Shown here piece by piece: positions 20,091 to 29,783 of a DNA stretch of 64,000 nucleotides (the first letter of the stretch is position 1; the number at the start of each line of letters is the position of its first letter). Position numbers and translations under genes: made by a program. The notes under the pieces are model-generated. The model made no database searches, was not told the DNA's origin, and was given only the letters and a program-made list of their open reading frames with translations. This DNA comes from Hymenobacter volaticus (GTDB lineage Bacteria; Bacteroidota; Bacteroidia; Cytophagales; Hymenobacteraceae), in the NCBI RefSeq assembly GCF_022921055.1, contig NZ_CP095064.1, positions 202,122 through 266,121 on the forward strand, written 5' to 3'.

Positions 20091-20139
20091 TTAGGGCGGG
20101 GTGGCAAATCCTCGTTTTAGGCTTGCCACCCCGCCCTAA
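20091..20139. repeat. Perfect 17-bp GC-rich inverted repeat
   Basis: TTAGGGCGGGGTGGCAA at 20091-20107 pairs exactly with 20123-20139 across a 15-base loop. It marks the boundary between the origin region and the oxidoreductase remnant and could act as a terminator or as a boundary element. Confidence 0.65.
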
Positions 20140-20169
20140 AACATTGCTCTATAGAAGGAACACGAACGG

Positions 20170-20220
20170 GAACCAGCGGGTAACGACTACCTCACGCTCA
20201 AGTACGCGGGAACGGTAGCT
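20170..20220 (+). other. Fragment of an SBBP beta-propeller repeat
   Basis: One frame reads EPAGNDYLTLKYAGT, the signature of the repeats in the secreted SBBP/T9SS protein at 55559-58708 (for example SNDYLTLKYAPSG). Only about one third of a repeat is present, and it runs into unrelated sequence on both sides. It is a stray fragment of another copy of such a gene. Confidence 0.5.
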
Positions 20221-20319
20221 GCGCGAGCGAGATGTAGCCCTCGTGGGTAGGCGAACAGACTGGGCAAACAGCGGCGCCCGCCAGTACCCGCTGTTGCTGC
20301 CGCGGGCGCGCCCGACCGT

Positions 20320-21091
20320 GCGCGCCCGCGACGAGCCCACCGCCCCCGACATTATGCTCCAGGGACTGATTGCGCCCAGCGCCGGGGCGCAGCGGCTCCA
20401 AGCGCACTTTCGCCACGGCCCTTTTGCCGAGCAGCTACTCAGTTCGAGCAAGCCGCCCACTGGTGCAGTCTAGGATTGTGTCTGGTCCCCTACGGGGGCC
20501 TGCTCGCCGCCGACGTACAGGCCGGCGAAACGGTGCTGATCAGCGGGGCAGCCGGCTCCCATGGCGAGCGCGGCCGTCGCCGTCGCGCTCGCCATGGGAG
20601 CCGGCTGCGTGGTGGCCCCCGGTCGTAACGAAGCGGGCCTGGCGGACTTGACCCGCCGCTTTGGTCCGCGGGTGCGTACCGTCGTGCTCAGCGGCGAGCA
20701 GGAAACGGATCAGCACCGCATGCGGCAGGCGGCCCCGGGCCCCATTGATAAGGTGCTCGATATCTTACCGCCCTTGCCCGATGCGGCCCCGGTCCGCGCC
20801 GCCGCCCAGACCGGGCGCCCCCACGGCACGGTCGTCTTGATGGGGGGACTGCGCGTCGGGCTGGAGCTGAACTATGCGCACCTGATGCGCCATAGCATTA
20901 CCATTCGTGGGCAGTACATGTATCCGCGGGACGCGCCCGCTCGGCTGGTGGCCCTGGTCCGGGCGGGGTTATTACAATTAGATAACTGGACGGTAACGAC
21001 CTTTCCGCTCGCGCAAGCCAACGAGGCGGTCGCGCAGGCCGCTCGAAGCGGTCGGGCCTTCCAGACCACTGTTTTGCTCCCTACTCAGTAG
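20320..21091 (+). pseudogene. Medium-chain dehydrogenase/quinone oxidoreductase-like, truncated and frameshifted
   Basis: Frame pieces together spell the central and C-terminal parts of a zinc-independent MDR-type NADP oxidoreductase. The pieces are APDIMLQGLIAPSAGAQRLQ, FEQAAHWCSLGLCLVPYGG, the nucleotide-binding region AGETVLISGAAGSHGSAAVA and a C-terminal stretch ending in FPLAQANEAVAQAARSGRAF. At least two frame changes occur (near 20465 and near 20560, beside an inverted GGCTCCCATGGCGAGCGCGG-type repeat). The first catalytic-domain strands and the start codon are missing, so this is a remnant rather than a simple indel case. The C-terminal 177 residues remain open from 20561. Confidence 0.6.
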
Positions 21092-21267
21092 ACGGACCGC
21101 GGGGGGTAGATCGACAGGTGCGGCCTGAACGGGCACCTCATCAACCAGTAGCTGCCTAGGTTCGAGCCACGGCTCGTAAGCTAGCGGGCCCTAACAGAGG
21201 GTGGCAGTATTAATTGCTCTTACTCTATCTCAGGATAAGGTCCTCGGGCTAGGGGCTTGGTAGATTT

Positions 21268-21292
21268 AGACGACCCAATCAGGCTGGGTCGT
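21268..21292. repeat. 9-bp stem hairpin
   Basis: GACGACCCA pairs with TGGGTCGTC around a 7-base loop, followed by CAATAAAAT. It may terminate transcription leaving the oxidoreductase remnant, but the T-run is absent on the plus strand. Confidence 0.4.
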
Positions 21293-21448
21293 CCAATAAA
21301 ATGCTCCAATTACCGGACTGGGTCTTGTCCTAAAATAAGATGATGACCCGTTTCAGCTGATTTGATGTTTGGTCAGCTTTCTTGCGATGAACGCGCAACG
21401 AACTAGAGGCAACCGTAATGAGTGGCTTGAATCCGGTAACTTTGCCGC

Positions 21449-22351
21449 ATGCCCAAGCCGGAAAGCCTCGCCGAATTCTATCAGCACCATTTCCAGGAGC
21501 TACCCGCGGCCCGGCCCCTGGAGCGGGGGCAGGTGAACGTATTCCGGCTCGAGGACGTGCTGGCCCCCAGTGCGCAACCGGTCCAGTACAGCCGCCGCGA
21601 TTTCTTTAAAATCACGCTTATCCGGGGCCGCAACGCGTATCACTACGCCGACCGAAGTTTGGCCATAGCGGGGCCAACGCTGCTGTTTTTCAACCCCCAG
21701 GTGCCCTATACCTGGCAGCCCCTCTCCAGCGACACCACCGGGTTTTTCTGCATCTTTCGCCAGGAGTTCTTTCACGGCTGGGGCAACCCGACCCTGACCG
21801 AGCTGCCGCTGTTTCAGCCCGGCAGCACCCCCGCCTATCCGCTGACAAGCGCGCAGGACGAAGCAGTCAGTGCGCTCTACGAGAAAATGCTGGCCGAACT
21901 TGACTCCGACTATCCCCTCAAGTACGAGCTGCTGCGCAGCTACGCGTCGGAATTGATTCACTTCGCCCTCAAGCTGCGGCCCGCCGAGGCGCGCTACCAG
22001 CACCCCGACGCCAAGTCGCGGCTGGCCGCCGTGTTTCTGGAACTGCTCGAACGGCAATTTCCCATCGAATCGCCGACGCGCCGGTTTGCCTTACGCTCGG
22101 CCCGCGACTTTGCCCAGCACCTGGCCGTGCACGTCAACCACCTTAACCGCTGCGTGCGCGCTACCACCGGCAAAACGACCACCGACCATATCGCCGAGCG
22201 CGTGGCCAGCGAAGCCAAGGCTTTGCTCCGGCATACGGACTGGAACATTGCCGAAGTCGGCTACAGCCTGGGCTTCGACGAGCCGGCCAACTTCAACTAT
22301 TTCTTCAAGAAGCACACCGGCCTAATTCCCTCGGCTTTTCGGCGGGTTTGA
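21449..22351 (+). CDS. AraC family transcriptional regulator
   Basis: The 300-residue protein has an N-terminal cupin-like sensing domain (VQYSRRDFFKITLIRGRNAY to about residue 120). The C-terminal AraC-type DNA-binding domain has two helix-turn-helix units, the first around FAQHLAVHVNHLNRCVRATT and the second around NIAEVGYSLGFDEPANFNYF. It ends in SAFRRV as usual for the family. The SDR oxidoreductase gene follows 108 bases downstream on the same strand. Hymenobacter-type genomes often pair such regulators with an SDR gene they control. The ligand is unknown. The start at the ATG at 21449 gives a family-typical length. Confidence 0.85.
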   Translation: MPKPESLAEFYQHHFQELPAARPLERGQVNVFRLEDVLAPSAQPVQYSRRDFFKITLIRGRNAYHYADRSLAIAGPTLLFFNPQVPYTWQPLSSDTTGFFCIFRQEFFHGWGNPTLTELPLFQPGSTPAYPLTSAQDEAVSALYEKMLAELDSDYPLKYELLRSYASELIHFALKLRPAEARYQHPDAKSRLAAVFLELLERQFPIESPTRRFALRSARDFAQHLAVHVNHLNRCVRATTGKTTTDHIAERVASEAKALLRHTDWNIAEVGYSLGFDEPANFNYFFKKHTGLIPSAFRRV

Positions 22352-22459
22352 ATTTCATAAGTATTGGCTTGAATCTAATACGCACCTACCTGGGTGGGTA
22401 CCCGACCTTTGTCGTCGTTAACGAGCAATTCAGCTAACGCGCAAACTACCACCCCTAGC

Positions 22460-23329
22460 ATGGACAACCAACCGAAAAATTCGCAAGTCTGGTTTATTAC
22501 CGGCGCCTCCAAAGGCTTCGGCCTCGAATTGGTGAAACAACTACTCGCGCAAGGCCACCAGGTAGCGGCCACTTCCCGCCAGGTCCCGGAGCTGCGCCAG
22601 GCAGTAGGCACGGCAACCGCGCACTTCCTGCCGCTGGCCGTGGAGCTAAATGCCGAAGCCAGCGTGGGCGCGGCCCTCGCGGCTACGGTGCAGCAGTTCG
22701 GCCGCCTCGACGTGGTGGTCAATAACGCCGGCTACGGCCAACTCGGCAGCTTAGAGGAAGTGAGCGACGCCGAGGCGCGCGCCAACTTTGAGGTGAACGT
22801 GTTCGGCACGCTGAACGTCATCCGGCAGGCCATGCCCTACTTGCGGCAGCAGCAGCGCGGGCACCTTATCAACTTTTCGTCGATTGCCGGTATTCTGGGC
22901 AGCTTCCCCGGCTGGGGGGTGTACTGCGCCACCAAATTTGCGGTGGAAGGCTTATCCGAAGCCCTGGCTGCCGAAGTAGCCCCGTTCGGCGTGAACGTAA
23001 CGGTGGTAGCGCCCGGCTACTTCCGCACCAACTTCCTGCAGTCGGGCTCGCTGCAGCTGGCCGCCGACAAACTACCGGACTACCAACTCGTGCGGGACAA
23101 CGAGGCCTACCACGAACAGATACGCCAAGCCCATTCGCAACTCGGAGACCCGGCTAAAGGGGCCGCGGCCCTGATTCGGCTGGCGGCCGCGCCCAACCCG
23201 CCCGTGCACCTGCTGCTCGGCGCAGACGCCTACGGCATGGCCGACGTTAAAATCAAGCACCTGCAGGACGATATGGCGCACTGGAAGGACCTCTCGCTCG
23301 CAACCGCTGCCGAGCCGAGCCACGCGTAA
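22460..23329 (+). CDS. SDR family NAD(P)-dependent oxidoreductase
   Basis: This classical short-chain dehydrogenase has the cofactor motif TGASKGFG at about residues 13-20, NNAG near residue 90 and the catalytic FSSIAG...YCATK (Ser, Tyr-x3-Lys) near 140-160. The ATG at 22460 (MDNQPKNSQ) is preferred over the in-frame ATG at 22394, because family members begin just before the first beta strand. It probably reduces or oxidises a small carbonyl or alcohol substrate in the cytoplasm. It follows the AraC regulator and is followed by a hairpin terminator. A second AraC/SDR pair lies at 37187-39114. Confidence 0.85.
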   Translation: MDNQPKNSQVWFITGASKGFGLELVKQLLAQGHQVAATSRQVPELRQAVGTATAHFLPLAVELNAEASVGAALAATVQQFGRLDVVVNNAGYGQLGSLEEVSDAEARANFEVNVFGTLNVIRQAMPYLRQQQRGHLINFSSIAGILGSFPGWGVYCATKFAVEGLSEALAAEVAPFGVNVTVVAPGYFRTNFLQSGSLQLAADKLPDYQLVRDNEAYHEQIRQAHSQLGDPAKGAAALIRLAAAPNPPVHLLLGADAYGMADVKIKHLQDDMAHWKDLSLATAAEPSHA

Positions 23330-23399
23330 TTGTTCCCAGAAAGCTCCCCTGGACGGGTCCTGGGTGCCGCAGCCACTCTAGAGGGAGGATAAACCCGGG

Positions 23400-23450
23400 C
23401 CCGGGTCCGGCGCAGAGCACGCGCTGGACCCGGGACTTCTTCTTTCCTTA
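23400..23450 (+). terminator. Rho-independent terminator after the SDR gene
   Basis: CCCGGGTCC at 23400-23408 pairs with 23426-23434. Adjacent GGCGC/GCGCT bases extend the stem, and the pyrimidine-rich tail ACTTCTTCTTTCC follows. It lies 70 bases after the SDR stop. Confidence 0.65.
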
Positions 23451-23477
23451 TTCTAGACTGCCAGGCCGTTAATCTAG

Positions 23478-23897
23478 GGCAACTGCCCCGTAGCAACGTT
23501 CTCGGCGGCGGCCAAAGATGCCCTGGCCGAAGAGTTGACCAGCTTGACCCTGGCCCTTGAACGCTTGCCGGACACGCCTTTCGTGCGCAGCACCGTCTGG
23601 ATTTACTTTCACGGCTACCCCGCCGCCACGGTATAGCACGGGGGCAAATCCGCGGGCGCCAACGTGATTGGTATGGAAATCAACGCCCTGCAAGGCGGGC
23701 TCGATGCCGCCTCGAAACAGGTGCTGATTCAAGCGTTTACGGAGGCCATTCGAAGGCAGGCGGGTATCACGCCGGGCGACCTCGTGCCCGTATATATCCT
23801 TTTCCGGGACGTGCCCGCATCGGACTGGGGCGTTTTTGGGGCGACCATCACCCTGCCTGATTTACAGAATCCACCGGCCGGGGCGGCGGCTATTTAG
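23478..23897 (+). pseudogene. Tautomerase-family protein with in-frame stop and missing start
   Basis: One frame reads NCPVATFSAAAKDALAEELT, TPFVRSTVWIYFHGYPAATV, then a TAG at 23634-23636, then GGKSAGANVIGMEINALQGG and a C-terminal region with QAGITPGDLVPVYILFRDVP. The pattern fits a fused or double 4-oxalocrotonate-tautomerase-like protein of about 140 residues. The usual MP(L/I) start, whose Pro would be catalytic, is lost just upstream, where a stop lies at 23475. The part after the stop remains open from 23664. A single base change would repair the TAG, but the missing start argues for decay. Confidence 0.55.
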
Positions 23898-23996
23898 CTG
23901 CGCTAGTAGCTGGAGCTAGCGCCAAGGCGGCAATTTCGGTAAGAACGCGGCGGGGCAAGCAGGGTGGGTCTTCACCCGAAGCCCTAGACGACGCTG

Positions 23997-24880
23997 CTAC
24001 TTTCGCCCATCACCAAATAGAAAATGCAGGGCCTCATATTCGGCAATAAAGGGCACCGACATATGGCTCTCGTCTTTGTAATATTTGCCCTGGTACTTCA
24101 ACCCATTGTGCTTGTTGTTTTCAAAATAGCGCTGCAATTGTAATACACTCCGCATATGCTTGGTGTCCTCGGTTGTATCCGTTCGTACGCTGTTTAGATC
24201 CATACCCTTCTCTGCCGTGTTGGCTATGCCTAAGTAGAGGGAGGTACCGTGAAAACGCCTGGTTTCCAGCGCCCGTTTTGTTTCTGTTAACAGGGTTTGC
24301 TTGTCCCACCACATACTGGGATCAATGCAGATATAGGAGTTAAATAGATGGGTATGGTGCACGAAGATTTGCATCACGGTCAGCCCTCCTAATGAGTGGC
24401 CAATCAGCAGTTTGTCGGGTTGGGTTGGATAGTGCCGGTCAATGTAGGGCATCAATTCCTTTTCAATAAACGAAATGAAGGGTTCGCCTCCCCGCTCGTT
24501 TTGCTGGTACCAGGCGCCCAAAAAGGTGGGTCTGTGGTGACATGCGTGGGGGTTAAATCTTTTCTTCGGTCCGGATGAAGCAGGCCGACCACAATCATTT
24601 CCGGACAAACCGTATTGTAATTGGTGCTCAGGTATTGCAGCATACTGGTCGTCGAAGCAAACTGAGCATCGGCATCCAACAGATACACCACCGGGTATCG
24701 TTTTTTGGCCGCCTCCTTGCCAGAAGCAGCAGTGGGCACATGCACATAAAATTTTCTCTTTTCCCTCAAGAGAGTGGACTGGATACTGTCTGTTTGGCCA
24801 AGGACTAGTTGATTGCCGGGCTGCGCCGCACCGGGCAAGAAGATAAAAACAGCGGAAAGGAAAAGAAGAAACTGTTTCAT
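23997..24880 (-). CDS. Secreted alpha/beta hydrolase, putative esterase (Esterase D/IroE-like), frameshifted
   Basis: The gene starts at 24880 with a signal peptide (MKQFLLFLSAVFIFLPGAAQ). The first part continues through KRYPVVYLLDADAQF. The frame breaks at the A5 run 24539-24543 (T5 on the coding strand), and one added base gives PFLGAWYQQNERGGEP. The second part carries the nucleophile motif LIGHSLGGLTVM and then ICIDPSMWWDK. This matches putative esterases (PF00756) that act on siderophore esters or acylated sugars. The total is about 295 residues, family-typical. It is probably periplasmic. The histidine of the triad is likely in DESHMSV near the end. Confidence 0.75.
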
Positions 24881-24963
24881 GGGTTTAGCTGCTTATCAAG
24901 GGTGGACAACCTACCAATTACCGCTACTGCTTGCCGCGGCGCGCTCTCCCTGGTACGCAAGAT

Positions 24964-25005
24964 AGGAGCGTAAAGCAGGCCAATGGCAGCCTGCTTTACG
25001 CTCCT
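24964..25005. terminator. Perfect 17-bp hairpin, likely bidirectional terminator
   Basis: AGGAGCGTAAAGCAGGC at 24964-24980 pairs exactly with 24989-25005 around an 8-base loop. It lies just upstream of the esterase gene and lacks strong T-runs, so a repeat element is an alternative. Confidence 0.5.
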
Positions 25006-25445
25006 CGGCGCCTTCGCTCCTACTGCGTGAAGCAAACCCAGAATTTCTTTTTACTATCCTGCGTGCTAGGCTCGAGCCGGTTGCTAGTCCAAAGCGCAGG
25101 GAGCTTCCTGTCCCCCTCTCTCCGTGCAGACCGCCTTGCTCAATGCCAAGCCGTTGCACGTCTTCGGTTTTTCGGCTCCTAAGGCACCTTACAAAAGGTC
25201 CTCTGTGAGGTAGCTGATATCTTGGTTCCCCGAAGCAGTGATGCCTCTCCCAAGGTAAAGGCTGATGATCTCCCGAACAGGTGCGTTTTGGAACCACTGA
25301 CCAGCTCAGGGTAGGTGGCCCGTCGCCATGCTCGAGGGAATAGTGGTTGGCTGGTTTTTCGCGCCGAACGAAGTTCGCGCTCCGGGTTCGCCGCGAGCAC
25401 CGAGACTTCTTGCCTCCTAATTACCCCTGCCGCCGAGTTGCGATC

Positions 25446-26179
25446 CTATCGAAACTTAACAACGGTTGTGTCATTATAGCCCACCCTTCGCTCGAGGCTC
25501 GTGTACGAGTCATCTTTGAACTCATCGTAATACTTGCCGGGCACCCGGTAGCGGTTAGTGGTAAGTTGGGTGAAGCGATAGGTCCGATTCGGGAGGAGTT
25601 GGACGGGTCGCCGAAAGCGGATGGTTTGAGTGGCTCGGCTCGAATCCGAAAAGATAGATCCCCCAAACCAGCCGCCCTTGTCCAGGGCCTGATACCCAAA
25701 GCTGATGTCGGTTTTACCGTGCTTGCTGGTGTTGACATCGAGCCAGACCGTTTTGGGAGGGGTAACGGCAAAGTCGATCTGCGTGGTCGTGCCCCGCGCC
25801 GCCTCCGGATGAATGTCCGATCCCCGCTCGATGTCATAGAGGGGAGTGGGTTCGACAGGACCACTTCGTAAGCGGCAGAGGAGGGCGCGTCAAACGACAG
25901 CCGGTAGTGCCCGGCCGCATCGGTCTGGGTCGCCGTTAAGGAATCAATAAAAGGGCCGCTCCACGTACTCAGAACGCGGTAGACGGCAATCGAGACGGCC
26001 GGGACGGGTTGCCCGAGATACGGATTGCGCACCGTGCCTTCGACCACTGTCAGGGAGTCATCCTCGAACTCACAGCCGGAAACCAGCACCGAGCAAACGC
26101 CGACGAGTAGGTGAACGAGGAACGGGCTCTTCCGCTTAGGGAGTAGATGACTCTGGGCGGCGATACAGCGGCGAATCAA
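25446..26179 (-). CDS. Lipoprotein with carboxypeptidase-regulatory-like fold, frameshifted
   Basis: A lipobox (VCSVLVSGC) precedes EFEDDSLTVVEGTVRNPYLG, the start of a beta-sandwich of the carboxypeptidase regulatory type (TQTDAAGHYRLSFDAP). The frame breaks at the G4 run 25841-25844 (C4 on the coding strand). One added C gives NPLPLYDIERGSDIHPEAA and continues through GWFGGSIFSDSSRATQTIRF to a stop at 25446. The start is unclear: a TTG at 26179 gives a 36-residue leader, and the open frame reaches an ATG at 26314. It is probably anchored in the outer or inner membrane facing the periplasm. Function unknown. Confidence 0.55.
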
Positions 26180-26624
26180 GTGAACGGGGGAAGCATACGC
26201 GATAGAGAAGGGATAGCAAAAGGAAGCACTGACAAGGCCCGGGAAGTCGGCCGTCGGAACGAGCAGCCTAAGAGCAACCGAAGGTACTGGTGCCTGCAAC
26301 AGTACCGCTGCCAAATAGAACTGCTAACAGACTTGCCAAGAGCTGCTTTCGAAGCAGGATAACACTCACTACAAGCGCCTTACGCTTAGGAATTCCAACT
26401 TTGTATCGGCTTTGCTGAATCTGCTGAAAGCGGCCCTACAGCCTCCCGGTCACTACGTGGGAGCAATAAGCTCGTCGTTGCGTTTTTCAACTGACTGTTC
26501 GACAGCTGTCCAGCCCGCACTTATCCGGTCAGTTGGTAACGAGTGACCCGCCCTGAAGGAAGCACTATACCGGTAGGCAGCCCTTTCTCGTTGTCAGGGC
26601 GCTTACGCTATCTATTATCGTTCT

Positions 26625-27458
26625 ATGTCGCTTACCGAGGGGGCTACGATCTTCTTTTGGGGCCTGTTGTGGGCGGGTTTCTGCATTGGTCTGTGCCTAG
26701 GCCCCTGGCGCGCGGCGCCTCGCCTGCTGGGCTGGGCGGCGGTAGCGTGTGTCGTGCACCTGTATACCTTGTGGCTGGTGCCTCCCTGGACGGTGTGGGT
26801 GTACTGGCTCGGCTTGGTGCCCGTCACGTGGCTGCGCGAGATGGCCTGGCCCGTGCCCTTGAACGGGCTAGGGAAGGGAGCCGGGGTGCTCTGCTCGTTG
26901 GGGTGGGTGTACCTGTGGCGGCGAATTACGCCCGCGGCAACCGGCCTGGTTCGGCCAGCTCCCGGGTCGGTACGGGCCATCGCCCCAGCTGTGCTGGTCG
27001 TGGCCGCCGGCGTACTAGTCGAAGCCTACGCCTCGCGCTTCGCCTTTCTGCCCTTAACCGCCATCCAGCACCTCTACTACCTGACCTTACCCGGTTTGGA
27101 TGAAGAGTTGTTTTACCGCGGCGCGTTGCTAGGGCTGCTCGCCCCGGCTTGCCCCGCACATTGCCTCTACTCGGCACGCGCACGAGTTGGGGCGGGGTGG
27201 TGGGGTGCTGCTCTTCACTCTAGGCCACGGTCTAGGCTACCCGAACGTCTCTTTGAGCTGGGCTGCGGGGCGGACTTCTGGCGCTACGTGCGGGCCTGGT
27301 GGTCGCCCACTCATTTCCCGCTGCCCACGGTGCTGTTCCAGTTGGGGATGGGCACCTTTTTCTTGTGGGTACGCGAGCGCACGGGCTCGGCCTGGGTCGC
27401 CGCGTTCGTCCACTGCCTGGTGAACGGCTGTCTTTCCCTCGGCCATGCTGCCGGGTAA
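26625..27458 (+). CDS. CPBP family intramembrane metalloprotease, frameshifted
   Basis: The protein is polytopic with about seven hydrophobic segments and has the CPBP (Rce1/Abi, PF02517) signatures. The first is DEELFYRGALLG (EExxxR) near residue 160. The second, FTLGHGLGYP (FxxxH), appears only in the +1 frame around 27210-27240. The third is VHCLVNG (HxxxN) near the end. The main frame is therefore broken between about 27150 and 27190 and restored near 27240, so two compensating indels hide the second motif. The family includes prenyl-protein proteases and bacteriocin self-immunity proteins. No bacteriocin gene is visible nearby. Confidence 0.7.
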   Translation: MSLTEGATIFFWGLLWAGFCIGLCLGPWRAAPRLLGWAAVACVVHLYTLWLVPPWTVWVYWLGLVPVTWLREMAWPVPLNGLGKGAGVLCSLGWVYLWRRITPAATGLVRPAPGSVRAIAPAVLVVAAGVLVEAYASRFAFLPLTAIQHLYYLTLPGLDEELFYRGALLGLLAPACPAHCLYSARARVGAGWWGAALHSRPRSRLPERLFELGCGADFWRYVRAWWSPTHFPLPTVLFQLGMGTFFLWVRERTGSAWVAAFVHCLVNGCLSLGHAAG

Positions 27459-27905
27459 GCGAGTCGACCGCTTTAAGGGGCCTTTGTAAAATGCCAAATG
27501 GGCAGGAAGCTCTCTGAACGCGAGGGGTCCAGGTAAACCAACAGAGCGTTGCCGCTCTGCTCGACAAGTGGTTTAAAAAGCGTTTAAGGTCAGGCCGGCC
27601 TTAATCTTGTTATACGCACCGGTACCGGTCGCCAACAGCGTGACCTTCGAAATAGGCCACCTTGCCCGGCAAGTAGGGGACGATGGTCGGGTTACTCTCT
27701 CCCACAATGGCTTCTCGCGCTTCGTCAAGGTGCCTGGTCGTCTCTCATGCAACGGTTCGTAAGCGGAAAGCGCATAACAGGTCGTTGGAGCATATTGGGC
27801 CAAAGCAGAAAAATGTAGAGTACGGTCGCCTTATAGGACGTCCTGGCCTTTGCTGGTATACAGTTTTGCTGGTTCCTCTTTGTTAAGTGATTGATAATTG
27901 CACTT
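27459..27905. other. Intergenic region, no gene seen
   Basis: The roughly 450 bases between the CPBP gene and the end of the minus-strand vWA/PP2C/kinase operon show no supported gene and no strong hairpin. Confidence 0.5.
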
Positions 27906-28657
27906 TTAAAAATGGCGCGTTATTTTCTGTAGTTCGGTTTGAATTTCCTTTTGCTTGTTTTCGCCCGCCAGTAAAAAGGAGTTTTTAGTGGTGTTCATTT
28001 TGTCTTTCGTAAGAGCGATTTCCTGGGATACCTGGTTGATTTCGGCTTTTAGGGTGATTAAGCGTTGGGTAAGGGTTTGCAGTTCCTGCGCTTTGTTTTG
28101 GAGCAATTCCTCCTTGGGCCGCACTTCCTTCTGGTACTGCTGCGCGTGGGCGCTTTGAAAGGCATTTAAATCCCGCCCAATCAGGTTCAAGTATTCCTGG
28201 CCGGTGGAGACAAGCTTTTCTTTGGTGAGGCCGGTGCTTTTTAACGCGTTGTAAGCGGTCTGGTACTTGAGGGCTTCGTCCTGAATGTCGTCTATGTCGA
28301 TTTTGCTGTCCACAAACTCTTTGAAATCAGTTCCCTGGAACAAGGGGTTGCGGGCATTCGCTTCATCAATCAACCGTTCAAAGTACTGCTGGTGTTCGGG
28401 CAAAGGTTCCGTGATGGTGCCTCCGACCGAATAGGTGGGAACATGGTCTGGAATAGTGATGGGGGTGGCGGGGCCATTAATTAACGGATGCTGGGCATTC
28501 TCGGGACAGCAGGTAGTGGCGGGGGCAGGAAGGAAGGCGTAGCCGGCTGCGGCGTCGCAACCGGCGCAGTTGCCGGTGGATTCGGTTTTGCCGGTCCTGG
28601 CTTGGCATCGTCTTCAAACTCCACAAACGGCGTCAACAACTGCTTTAAGAAACTCAT
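27906..28657 (-). CDS. Proline-rich/coiled-coil protein, last gene of the TerY-P-like operon, frameshifted
   Basis: From an ATG at 28657 the product reads MSFLKQLLTPFVEFEDD, then a Pro/Ala-rich linker. After one added base at the G3 run 28503-28505 (C3 on the coding strand) it continues as ENAQHPLINGPATPIT and YSVGGTITEPLPEHQQYFER. The last 130 residues are a long coiled coil (LLQNKAQELQTLTQRLITLK). The total is about 250 residues. There are no membrane segments. The conserved spacing and strand with the upstream ASKHA, kinase, PP2C and vWA genes make it part of that operon, perhaps as a scaffold or TelA-like partner. The family is not recognised. Confidence 0.6.
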
Positions 28658-28668
28658 GGCAAGAGAGC

Positions 28669-29701
28669 TTATTGGTTGAGGCTTAGCAGGAACCCGATGG
28701 TAAAGTTGGCATCCCAGTCAAACACAAAGGTGTCGGTACCGGTCGCCTCGGCCAAGCCTTTGTAGATGTTCAAGCCCGAGGCCATTTTCTTGTCCGCGGC
28801 CTGGTACGCCCCGGGCGCCTTCAGTACGGTATATCGTTCTTCTCCTTGACGGTGCTGCTTGGCCAGGGTGAAGGGCACCCCACCCAGAATGAAGCCTACA
28901 TTCCGCTTGTTCTGCGGCACTTTAGCGGCCAACGTTTTCACTTGGTTGTATACTTGCTCATCGGCGGTTCCTTTTTCGTAGTACTTGGCGCCGGGCAACT
29001 CGATGGATTGCAGGCGGCCATTCTCCTGCCAGGAGATTTTGGTATTACCGGAGCCAATGTCTACCAGGAAAGAATTATCGGCGAAGGTGGGGGGAACGGT
29101 GGCACTGAAGCCGAATTTGCCTTCCTGCTCGGCGGTTACATTGTTCACCACGTACCCCATCTTTTTCAGCTCATTGCTGATGACGGCGGTTTTGGGGGCT
29201 TTCTGAGCGCCCGAGGAAATCACGAAGTGCATATTTCTGTTCGCCACGCCTTTGTCGAACATGGCCGCCAGGTATTTCTTGAGCCCGGCTCTGATATCAT
29301 CGGTAGTAGCTAGGCCTTCGTAAGCCAGGGATTCGCCAAAATCTTTAGAGACAATCTCCCAGCGTTTCTGACGGTCCATGTTGATGACGAAGGAATTAAA
29401 GCCCGTGGCTCCTACTTCCACTACCCCCGTAGCGTGCCATTCTCCGGTTTTTCGGGCGTGTAGCTGAATGCCCGGGTTTCCTCGGTAGTGCCGGCCGCAG
29501 AGGTAGTAGTGGAGGGAGTTGAAGCAGCCGGTACCTCCGTGGTATTGTCCGTGGTTCGGTTGTTACCGGGCAGGCTGGGCGAGGTGGTAGAGGAGGTAGC
29601 GGTGTCGGCATTGCCCCGGTCAAACGAGGCTTGAGGGCGAAATAGCCCAGCACCCCAATGATCAACAGAACGACAATAATCCCTAGTGGCTTGATTTTCA
29701 T
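28669..29701 (-). CDS. Membrane-anchored ASKHA-fold (Ppx/GppA-like) protein, frameshifted
   Basis: The N-terminus is a single membrane anchor (PLGIIVVLLIIGVLGYFALK). A Ser/Thr/Pro-rich linker (SSTTSPSLPGNNRTTDNTTE) follows after a frame change near 29630-29645. The C-terminal 250 residues, joined through the C5 run 29424-29428 (TLRGVVEVGATGFNSFVINM), have two ASKHA phosphate-loop motifs: VEVGATGFNSFVI and FLVDIGSGNTKISW. These resemble exopolyphosphatase/GppA and actin-like ATPases. Repair gives about 345 residues. It overlaps neither neighbour and lies 11 bases before the coiled-coil gene. Binding of ATP or polyphosphate is plausible but unproven. Confidence 0.65.
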
Positions 29702-29783
29702 CTTGGTAAATGTTAGTGCGTTGTAAGGTTATTTTCCCTCTCAACTTCTCGGTTCTTTCTTGTTGCTGGCGACCGTAGCGGCG

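Noticed and set aside
25179..25400. Minus-strand frame of 73 codons containing PELVSGSKTH
   Set aside because: Such text often arises from translated repeats, and no family or start signal supports it.
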